Shown here piece after piece: positions 1 to 7,389 of a DNA stretch of 19,217 nt. The position numbers and the translations under genes are program-made. The notes under the pieces were generated by a model that was given only the letters and a program-made list of their open reading frames with translations, ran no database searches and had not been told where the DNA came from. Every line of letters starts with the position of its first letter. Position 1 is the first letter of the stretch. Origin of the DNA: Pyronema omphalodes (lineage: Eukaryota; Ascomycota; Pezizomycetes; Pezizales; Pyronemataceae); NCBI GenBank assembly GCA_024516155.1, contig JAJJXM010000191.1:1-19217 (forward strand), in the 5' to 3' direction.

Positions 1-869
1 TCGTCGAGGTTGCTTGCGGAGGGGTTGGCGCGGAGGTGTGTCCAGTATAGGTGGCTGGCCTCCACGAGGAGCTGGAGCTCCTTGGTAAACATATCCCAGT
101 CCGTTTTGTTCCAGTTTAGACGAGTAGTTGTGAGGGGGGCGGCCGTGTGGTCTGCATGTAGAGAGTTTAGTTGAAAACGGATGACCTCATGGTCTGAGCC
201 TGTGGCTATTCCGTCCTCGATGGCCCAGTTTGTTATTTCCCTTGCCATCGATGGGGAAGCCAGGGTGAGCTCCAGAAACCGATGAGCCTGTGCCGTCCTT
301 GTATTGGTGGGTTGGGACGTCTGGGACGTTCATCAGCCGCCAGTTATGTGATTCCAACAGTTCGACGAGCTCGTCGGCCCGTGTTGTGCTGCGCGTGTGG
401 GATTTCCACAGAGGATGATGGGAGTTGAGATCCCCTGTGATAACACGTCGACGCGGGAGGGTAAGGTGGGTGAGCGCGCGGGGACAGTGTAGGTTTTGGT
501 AGTGAGATCACGTTCGTTATAGACGTTGAGAAGGTAACAAGAGGGGATGAGGTCGGTGCTGACCTCTAGGACCTGGAAGTCGGGGTCTCCGCTGACATCC
601 GGCCTGGGCGTGACTCAGACGTGGGGATTAAGCCGGGAGACATACGTGGCAGTGCGGTTGACCTTGTGGTGGGCACGAGGGGGAAGAAGCAAAACAAAAT
701 CAGGGTGAGTGACGACAAACTTGGGGTCTTTGACGTTCACCTCTTGGACGAGAATGATGTCTGTGTTTATGTTTGCTGTGTTCAACAGCGTTGTGCGCGT
801 GGTGGTGCTGCGGTTCAGGTTGTCAGATATGATCCGGAGGGTCGCCGCTGATGAGTTGTATTTATTCAT
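1..869 (-). pseudogene. LINE-1 ORF2, 5' (endonuclease) part, decayed
   Basis: This is the start of a Tad-type LINE ORF2 on the minus strand, running off the left edge. The ATG at 869 opens a protein very like the N-terminus of the intact ORF2 at 7382 (shared LVQE.NVKDP, HHKVNRTA.Y.SRLNPHV). It is interrupted at about 613-617 by an in-frame TGA where LINE-2 has CGA, and by further frame changes between about 240 and 540. Homology continues to base 1: GIATGSDHEVIRFQ lies near 180-220 and HLRANPSA near 10-40. The endonuclease residues E (VQE), the GDLN motif and SDH are still recognisable in pieces. In a working element the domain nicks the genomic target to prime reverse transcription. This copy cannot make the protein. 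Confidence 0.9.
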
Positions 870-1553
870 CAGCGGTCATGGTGGTATCTGCGATGGGGTT
901 GGTCTACGTGGAGATAGCGCTCTGGGTATTGTCAGGGCGGGTCCTCTGCCATGCCTCTCGTACAACCTTCATCTTGATGGGGCACTGGGTACTGAAGGCG
1001 TCGTGTTGGGTGTCTGGAAGGCCAGCGTCGGCGCAGTTGATGCACTTGTATACGGTGTGGATGCATTTGCGAACTTTAAGTAAGGGGCAGGCTGTGCATG
1101 GGTGGTACTCGGTCGGGTGGGTAAGGGCGCAGATGGCGCAGACGGGACCATTATCGGCGCCGCATCAGCGTGGTGGTGGCCGAACTTTTGACATCTGCGG
1201 CACTGGTCAATGGAGCGGGCTGAGAAGAACTCAGTCACCCGGCGGGGTTCGAAGAGCACGACCACTTTCGTGCGTTTGAGAGTGTTATATTCGTCACTAG
1301 ATCGGAGAGCTATCATTACGCTCCATGCTGTCTTACCAGCCCTCTTCTCTGGGTGTGACATGTAGCGTGGTAGCTGCGTAAGGTTGACATTGTGGTTGCG
1401 TTCGATCTCATTCTTCAGGCGCGTCATGCCTTCCTCGGTCTCTGGGAAAAAGTCGGTCGGGATACCGTGGACAGCCAGTGTGTACCACTTTTCGTTGAGC
1501 CTAGGGGGGAGCAAAGAGGGATGTACACGCCGAGCGGTTTCGAGGATTAGGGG
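862..1553 (-). pseudogene. LINE-1 ORF1, C-terminal half, decayed
   Basis: Minus-strand remnant of the nucleic-acid-binding ORF1 of the same LINE. From 1553 down it reads LLPPRLNEKWYTLAVHGIPTD and on to a first CCHC knuckle (CRRCQKFGHHH), closely matching LINE-2 ORF1. Within that knuckle, near 1165-1175, a short deletion shifts the frame. The second and third knuckles (CAIC..., CINC...) are readable only in another frame. An in-frame TAG lies near 920. The end overlaps the ORF2 ATG by 8 nt (ATGAATAA), as in LINE-2. The N-terminal half is at 3545-4612, separated by SIDE-A. When the inserted element is skipped, the two halves join at a 12-bp target duplication. Confidence 0.88.
1542..1553. repeat. 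Target-site duplication of SIDE-A, left copy
   Basis: GAGGATTAGGGG here is repeated at 3545-3556. It flanks the A/C-rich tail of SIDE-A and marks its insertion into LINE-1 ORF1. Dropping one copy together with the insert restores the ORF1 alignment with LINE-2 (PHLPLIL joined to ETARRVHPSL, against PHLSVIHAAACTVHPDL). Confidence 0.8.
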
Positions 1554-1585
1554 TTTGTTTGTTTGTTTATTCATTACTCGTATGC

Positions 1586-1598
1586 AACCTTATTGGTT
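1586..1598 (-). other. 3'-terminal hairpin of SIDE-A
   Basis: On the minus strand AACC-AATAA-GGTT lies ~20 nt upstream of the repeat tail. The stem is identical in LINE-2 and the other SIDEs while the loop differs, as expected for a reverse-transcriptase recognition hairpin. The function is inferred. Confidence 0.6.
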
Positions 1599-1882
1599 AT
1601 GACGAGGGTACAGGTTTATAGTACATGGAAAGTCAAAAGCAAAAACAAAACAAAGTCCCGTCTCTACCTCCGCTGGTCCTCCCTTAGGCTGTGATTTTGT
1701 GGTCCTGTCCCCACTATTACTTCGTTGGTCCTGTCGCCAACCGCGTCTGCTGTTCCAGTGCCCTGTTCGCACAGAGGCCACCGCGCCGGGTGTCCTCCCT
1801 TTCCTCCTCCCTTCCCCTCCCATTTTTAACCATTTGTCCTCCTTTATTTCCTCCACAAAGCAAAAACAAAACCAAAGCAAAG

Positions 1883-3337
1883 TTAAACAGCCGCCGGGCC
1901 ACCCGTGCCCCCACTCTCCTCTCCTCTCTCCCCGCCTCCGCCGGTGTCTCCTGACTCTTTGCCCTTTGAGACACCCGGGCCCGCCCTGCCCCTCTTCTCC
2001 TCCCCTCTCTCCCCTTCTCCTTCCTTCTTCCTCAGCCTTCTCACTGCTCCCCCTCGCCTCTCTCCCCGTCTTGTCGGTGGTGTTGTCAGTCCAAGATTGT
2101 CATTCCCAAGCACAATCTGGACGTTGATGCCTCCGCTCTTGACGACTTCTGCCCAAGTCTTCTTTGCAGAGGAGGTTGTTGTTCTGGGTTGGTGGGTATT
2201 CTTACCCCTTCCACCATTCTTCGTTGTAGGGGTCTGTTTGGGTATCGCTGCCGTAGATGTCGTCTCCTTCGCTTTCATCTTCTTCTTCTGTGTGGCCTTT
2301 GCCTCCACAGTCTTCCATCCGTCGGTCTCAGCAGGGGCAGTGCTTGGGGCGTCGGGTAGAGGTGTGTCCTGAGCAGATGGACTCTCAGGGTGAGGTTCCG
2401 GTGTCGCTTCGGTCGACGTGATCGGGAGGAGAGGTAGGGGGGACATAGGCTTGAGGGCATCAAGCTTGTCCTGGGCGGCGGTAGTCGCATGTTTTGAGTG
2501 CATCAGGCTTCGCACCGGTGATGCCGTTCTCGGTTTGTGGTTCACCGGTTGTCTGTTTGTCGGTGAGGTGGGTTCGGTGTTCTAGTCGCTTCCCCTTCGC
2601 TTTCTCTTGCCAGGAGGGTTGCGAACAGCGTCCAGGACATCCTGAATGTCATGTTGGACGACGGAGAGCTGCATAGTCATCTCTTCCATCGCTGAGGAAG
2701 AGGCCGTGAGGTTCGGTGAGGGGGGAGCCGAAATGACTTGTTGCTGTTCGTCGATTTTCTTCGTCAGGGCGTCCACAGCAGCCTTGAGAGCTGCTGTTTC
2801 TGCCTGTGTAGAGTCGTATGCTGCGCGCAGCTTCGTGTTTTCGCCGGTCAGAATGTCGAAGTTCGTCATCATGACGTCGAATCTGTGGCGCATCTCATCG
2901 CTGTTGTTGCGTATGGTGTCATCGATGGTATTGAAGCGTCGCTGTGTATCCCGGTGGATCTGTTGTATCCCCAGGAAGTTGGCTCCAGTGAGTCCCGCGT
3001 GGTTGTTTTCAAACAGTTGATCTAGGGTGTCATAGTCGTCATCAACTGCAACTGCCTCGTTAATTGCAGATACGAAGACGCGACGGTAGGTTCTGAACCG
3101 GCCGTGTTCAGTTGTCGCCTGTTGCTGCTGTCTTGGAGCCGAAGGAACCGGTGATCCTGCCAAGACCACGCTCTGGAAGGGCTTTCCAGCGAAGTTTTCA
3201 TCAACTTCATCAACTTTTCCATCTCTTCCATCCAAAGTAGGAGTAGATCCATCATGAGGAAGGTCGGCTAGAACATTGTACGCGTTTTCGGACCGTTTCG
3301 ATCGTCGGGCGTTGTTCTGTCGTTGTTTTGGCGACAT
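1883..3337 (-). pseudogene. SIDE-A ORF1-like coiled-coil protein, one nonsense codon
   Basis: The chosen start is the ATG at 3337 (MSPKQRQNNARRSKRSENAY); the frame is open further upstream only to a TGA, with no ATG. The protein has a polar N-terminus, a coiled-coil-like middle (IQQIHRDTQRRFNTID through ALKAAVDALTKKIDEQ), a basic KRKRRGSD patch, a Pro/Thr-rich linker and a conserved KTWAEVVKSGGINVQ segment. It ends in a purine-encoded RRLRKKEGEGERGEE tail that is derived from 3' UTR-like sequence. A TAG at 2582-2584 replaces the CAG (Gln) of the other copies, a C-to-T change in a CpA context; beyond it the same frame stays open to 1883. The layout is like a LINE ORF1 without zinc knuckles. 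I cannot assign a named family. Confidence 0.75.
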
Positions 3338-3544
3338 TTCGTGAGGTGGGGTAAGCCACAACTCGTGAAAACTCTGATTTTGCGACAAAAGTCAACAAAA
3401 ACAACGTTGAATTCCCTGAAAATTCAGAGAATCACGTAATAGAGTGCTGCGAATCCGAATCCGATGAGAAAACCGGGGGTTTCGGTGCTCGTTGTTGAGA
3501 ATGCAGGGGGGGGGGGTCGCCGTTGCCGTGTGGTGTAGGGGTCT

Positions 3545-3556
3545 GAGGATTAGGGG
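3545..3556. repeat. Target-site duplication of SIDE-A, right copy
   Basis: Second copy of GAGGATTAGGGG (first at 1542-1553). The 13 bases between it and the SIDE-A 5' end (3532-3544) match neither SIDE-C nor the flank. They may be untemplated 5'-junction sequence or a diverged extension of the duplication. Confidence 0.7.
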
Positions 3557-4612
3557 TAGGTGGGGGGTCAGTTCTTCGGGTGAGGTTTGCGGGGGGGGGA
3601 TGAGCATGAGGTTTCCGTTGATGTTGTGTTTGACCGTCATGACGGAGATGTCGTCGGGAACCTGTGTTTCTCAGAGGGCAGCGTTGATGGAGAGACCGAT
3701 GGCCGCTTTGGCGCTATCCGGGAGGGAGCGGGGGTCAGGGCAGGGGATGAGGATGTCTCTGGGGCTGGGGGGAGTTTTCTTTTGGGCTTTGGCAGGCTTA
3801 CGGGTCTGTTTAGGAGGCGTAGGGTCGGCACTGGGGAACAGCTTGGTTGAGGCGGGTCCTGGTTCTTGCCACGGGGCAGGGAGGTTCGGATCGGGGCGGG
3901 AGGCGTGGACGGGGAGGGGGATCTTGTGTTTCTTGAGCTCGCTTTCGGCTTCAAGACAGCGTTGCTTCCAGTAGGCAAGTTCCTTGGGGAAGGGGGCAGC
4001 GGGGGAGGGTGCATGAATAGAAGGGAGGTTGCTGGATTCGGGGGGGAGGTAGATCGGGGAGAGTGGGGTTCTCGGGGGTGGAGGATTCGACGGGTGAAAG
4101 AAGGGCTGAAATATCTTCGTTGGGGTGTATGACGGGGGCAATACAGGACAGAAGATCATGAACGGCACAGATTGTGGATTGGTATTTGTTGATAGAGCGG
4201 AACGCCTGGGAGATTCTGTCGTTTCTGCCTCTGTCGGCCTGTCGGAACATATCCGTGGCGGTGTTGACGGTGTTAGATAGTTGCTCGAGGGTCAAGGGGG
4301 AATCCTCGATGGGGGAGGTGTCAGCAGTGCGTTGGATGCGTTAGACTCCGGATGGAACAGGAGTGGAATCGGCGGCGATGTGTGTCACGGAGTGGGCGGA
4401 AGAGGTGGCTTGGCGTTTGTTATTTTTGCCAGCAGTGTTGTGGACGGTATAACGGGGGTCATTGTTGGTAATAGGGTCGGGGGTGTCGCAGTTCACGTCA
4501 GGTAGGGTTTTCGTATTACGGGAGGTCGTGGGGATGGCGTTGGCGTTGTTGCGGGTGGCAGGCGTGGGGGAGTCCGCGCGGGAAGACCCGTCGTCATCGC
4601 TAAAGTCCTCGC
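3545..4612 (-). pseudogene. LINE-1 ORF1, N-terminal half, decayed
   Basis: Reading down from 4612 it gives EDFSDDDGSSRADSPTP, matching EDSSDDDASLRDSSPTP of LINE-2 ORF1, then NNDPRYTVHNTAGK and THIAADSTPVP. A TAA at 4341-4343 replaces an AAA codon of LINE-2. The same frame continues (TLEQLSNTVNTATDMFRQAD), then shifts before YWKQRCLEAESEL and again before MTVKHNINGNLMLIP. The ORF1 N-terminus and the LINE-1 5' UTR are absent because a copia LTR abuts at 4613. The remnant shows that the frame through IPCPDPRSLPDSAKAAIGL is ancestral, which helps locate the frameshifts in LINE-2 ORF1. Confidence 0.88.
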
Positions 4613-4650
4613 TGTTGAAGTGGTGCCTAAGGCCGGTGTGGGCTAGGGTT
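4613..4650 (+). repeat. Copia LTR 5'-terminal fragment
   Basis: The 38 bases starting TGTTGAAGTGG match the first 38 bases of the complete LTR at 16021 with three transition differences. The fragment begins exactly at the LTR terminus, so the copia element was inserted into LINE-1 ORF1 at 4612/4613. It ends where the tail of SIDE-C begins; the last one or two T's could belong to that tail. Confidence 0.8.
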
Positions 4651-5144
4651 TGTTTGTTGTTTGTTTGTTTATTCATTACTTGTATGCAACCTTATTGGTT
4701 ATGACGAGGGTACAGGTTTATAGTACATGGAAAGTCAAAAGCAAAAACAAAACAAAGTCCCGTCTCTACCTCCGCTGATCCTCCCTTAGGCTGTGATTTT
4801 GTGGTCCTGTCCCCACTATTACTTTGTTGGTCTTGTTGTCCAACCGCGTCTGCTGTTCCAGTGCCCTGCTTGCACAGAGGCCGCCTCGCCGGGCTCCTCC
4901 CTCTCCTCCTCCCTTCCCCTCCCATTTTTAACCATTTTCCCTCCTTTATTTCCTCCACAAAGCAAAAACAAAACCAAAGCAAAGTTGAACAGCCGCCGGG
5001 CCACCCGCGCCCCCACTCTCCTCTCCTCTCTCACCTCCTCCGCCGGTGTCTCCTGACTCTTTGCCCTTCGAGACGCCCGGGCCTGTCCTGCCCCTCTTCT
5101 CCTCCCCTCTCTCCCCTTCTCCTTCCTTCTTCCTCAGCCTTCTC
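4651..5144 (-). mobile_element. SIDE-C, 3' part (separated from its 5' part by SIDE-B and LINE-2)
   Basis: Minus-strand sequence nearly identical to the 3' quarter of SIDE-A: a purine-rich ORF tail, a 3' UTR with an AAATAAAGGAGGGAAAATGG-like block, a hairpin at 4686-4698 and an (AAAC)n-type tail against the copia fragment. It begins (5144) at the SIDE position where the fragment at 14445 stops, with only six bases (ACTGCT on the plus strand) missing between them. The two pieces are therefore one element split by SIDE-B. The ORF stop of SIDE-A and SIDE-B (TAA) is CAA here, so this reading frame would extend about 17 codons further. Confidence 0.8.
4686..4698 (-). other. 3'-terminal hairpin of SIDE-C
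   Basis: Same stem as in SIDE-A (AACC, five-base loop AATAA, GGTT on the minus strand), just upstream of the AAAC-rich tail. Confidence 0.6.
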
Positions 5145-5163
5145 GCATTCTCAACCACGAGCA
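5145..5163 (+). mobile_element. SIDE-B, 5' fragment
   Basis: GCATTCTCAACCACGAGCA matches the 5' UTR of SIDE-A and SIDE-C just after their C-run. The following CTGAAACCC... is the LINE-2 target duplication, and SIDE-B resumes at 12192. Relative to A and C, SIDE-B lacks the first ~27 nt (5'-truncated). Confidence 0.72.
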
Positions 5164-5181
5164 CTGAAACCCCCGATTTTC
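5164..5181. repeat. LINE-2 target-site duplication, left copy
   Basis: CTGAAACCCCCGATTTTC matches 12192-12209 with one A/G difference (17 of 18). It immediately precedes LINE-2, and the right copy directly follows the LINE-2 tail. This fixes both ends of the element. Confidence 0.8.
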
Positions 5182-5476
5182 ATCTCACCACCACCCAGCA
5201 AAGAGCGACCCCCCCCTGCCTTTTCAACAACCACGCCGAAATCGCAAGATTTTATCGCGGATTATTGTTCGGCAGCCCCGAATTACCTATTCGCAGCATT
5301 TCCAGATCAGGCCCTCTCTTTTTCGTTGAGTTTTCATCGAAAAAGAGTTTTCGGGCCCCTGAGAAAAGCCCCGCGAACCGGTTCCATCAACACCACCCTC
5401 CACCCACATCAACAACCATCATTTCAATCGCGGATTCCTTGTCGCTACCGCAGAAACAACCTATCCCGAACTTCCG
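5182..5476 (+). promoter_or_regulatory. LINE-2 5' UTR
   Basis: A ~295-nt leader before the ORF1 ATG. Bases 5196-5250 (AGCGA, eight Cs, TGC.TTTTCAACAAC, CGAAA) align with the first 50 nt of the SIDEs. Further on, TTCGCAGCA and the T-rich TTTTCGTTGAGTTTTCATCG block also have counterparts in the SIDE leader. LINEs usually carry an internal promoter here, but I see no specific promoter motif. Confidence 0.65.
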
Positions 5477-7389
5477 ATGCCCACCCGATCCTCCGCTGTT
5501 GAGAAACAGCCCCTCCCCCCCGACAAAGCGCCCCCTCGAGCGCTCGCGAGAGAAAAACGCGCTAACGCAGAGCCGCACGAGTCCGACGCGTCCGACGATG
5601 AGATGCACGTAGACACGTGCTCTGACGTCAGCGAGGATTCAAGCGACGACGACGCGTCTCTCCGAGACAGCTCCCCAACGCCAACTTCTCGCAACACCAC
5701 CAACGCCCCACCCAAAACACCCCACAACAAAAAACCCCTCCATGACAACCTCGAAACCCCCGACCAACTAAGCAACAATGACCCTAGGTACACCATTCAA
5801 CAAACCACCGGAAAACAGAAAAAACGCCCCGCCGCCTCCACTGCCCATACTATGACCCATATCGCCGAAGACTCCACCCCCGTTCCTGCACTAGTCAAAC
5901 GACTCCACCCCGACACCGCTCCGATTAACGCCACACCTCCCAGCAACGCCGACCTCGCTCAATCCATCGACGTCCTCCACCACAATCTTGCCACCACCGC
6001 GGACATGTTTCGTCACGCTGACCAGACAACGAACGACACAATCAACAAAGCGTTCAAGACAATCAACAAGAACCAGTCCCTCCTCCAATCCATCTACGAT
6101 GCCGTCCAACTCCTCGCCCCGTCCCTCCTACCGAAAGGAACAGCTACCGCCGTGTCCCCCACCCCCGTCTCCGCATCCTCCACCCCCCTCGAGACCACCA
6201 GCCCCGATACCCAACCCGTTAACGCCCCTCTCGATTTACCCTCCAAACATGCCCCCCGCCTCAGCAAAGCCGAGTACTGGAAGCAGAGGTGCCTGAACGC
6301 CGAAGCTGAACTCCGGAAGAACGAGCTCACTCCTCCCCCTCACCTACCCCCCTCCCCCACCCCAGGCGGACGAACCGTGGCAAGGACCAATACCCGCGGC
6401 CACCAAGTTGTTCAAAGAGAAAGCCGCTGCCCCATCAAAGACCCCCCCTAAGACCACCAAACCCAACCCCCAACGCAAGAACCCCCCCCGCGTCCAAGAC
6501 ATTGTGATCCCCTGCCCTGACCCCCCGTGCCCTGCCCGATAGCTCTAAGGCCGCCATTGGATTAGCCATCAACGAAGCCCTACGCAAGGCGAAGGTGGAA
6601 GGAAACATCATGACGGTTAGGAAAAATATGGCAGGAAGCCTCATGCTTACCCCCTCCCCGAACACATCCATTACCGATCTCACCCCCCACCTCTCAGTTA
6701 TCCACGCCGCTGCATGCACAGTCCACCCCGACCTCTTGCCCCCCCGACTTAACGAAAAATGGTATAAGTTGGCAGTCCACGGAATCCCCACGGACTACTA
6801 CGAGGACACCGCAGAGGGTATGCAAAAATTGCAGCAAGAAATCGAGACGAACCACAACGTACGCCTGACACAACCCCCAAGGTACATCTCTCACCCGGAC
6901 AAGCGTGTTGGTAAGACCGCCTCCAGTGTGATGATCGCACTGAAGTCCAGCGAGGAATACAACCTCCTCAAGAGAACAAAGGTGACAGTATTATTCGAAC
7001 AACGCAAGGTGACAGAATTTTTCACCGCCCGTTCCGTTGACCAATGCCGCAGGTGCCAGAAATTTGGACATCATCACGCAATCTGCCCAGCTGACAACGG
7101 CCCCGCCTGCGCGATATGCGCCGCCCCTCACCCCACCGAATATCACCAATGCAGCCAGTGTCCCACAATCCAGGGCCGCAAATGTCAACACACCCTCTAC
7201 AAGTGTGCAAATTGCGTCGCTGCTGGCCACACAGACGTCCACCACGCCGCATACAGCACCCGCTGCCCCGTCAAAGTGAACGTCGTCAGGGAAGCCTGGC
7301 AGAAAACCCGCCCGGAGACAACACCCCTTGACGCCATCCCCGCCGAAATAAACCCCATCGCCAACACTACCATGACCACTGATGAATAG
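5477..7389 (+). pseudogene. LINE-2 ORF1 (gag-like, three zinc knuckles), two frameshifts
   Basis: The start is the ATG at 5477 (MPTRSSAVEKQPLPPDKAPP). The N-terminal part is acidic and Ser/Thr/Pro-rich (SDASDDEMHVD), followed by helical sequence (DMFRHADQTTNDTINKAFKT) and SKAEYWKQRCLNAEAEL. The frame then shifts twice, near 6345-6366 and near 6521-6527, both at or beside C-runs. The third frame carries MTVRKNMAGSLML, LLPPRLNEKWYKLAVHGIP and three CCHC-type knuckles: C-RR-C-QKFG-H-HHAI-C at 7045-7086, a second from ~7105, and a third from ~7204 to ~7266. The product should bind element RNA and form the RNP. Comparison with LINE-1 supports one ancestral continuous ORF. The extra bases could be true decay or homopolymer sequencing errors. 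Confidence 0.85.
7382..7389 (+). promoter_or_regulatory. ORF1/ORF2 stop-restart overlap
   Basis: ATGAATAG contains the ORF2 start (7382) and the ORF1 stop TAG (7387-7389). LINE-1 has the same arrangement, ATGAATAA, at 869-862 on the minus strand. Several LINEs translate ORF2 by termination-reinitiation at such overlaps; that role is inferred here. Confidence 0.7.

Larger units (their letters stand above)
1554..3531 (-). mobile_element. SIDE-A: complete non-autonomous LINE derivative
   Basis: A ~1978-bp minus-strand element. Its 5' end (3531) reads ACACGGCAACGGCGA and then a run of Cs, and shares that exact endpoint with SIDE-C (15927). It has a ~190-nt 5' UTR, one ORF1-like gene (3337-1883), then a ~330-nt 3' UTR ending in a small hairpin (1586-1598) and an (AAAC)n tail at 1554-1568. 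No endonuclease, reverse transcriptase or RNase H is present. The 5' and 3' UTRs resemble those of LINE-2 (5182-5476 and 11860-12191), so it looks like a LINE that lost ORF2 and the end of ORF1. It is flanked by a 12-bp duplication, but 13 extra bases (3532-3544) separate its 5' end from the right copy. Confidence 0.85.

Noticed and set aside
1699..2372. Plus-strand open frames rich in Pro/Ser/Leu over SIDE-A
   Set aside because: They are antisense to the SIDE 3' UTR and ORF tail and arise from the pyrimidine-rich complement. The same shadows appear over the other SIDE copies.
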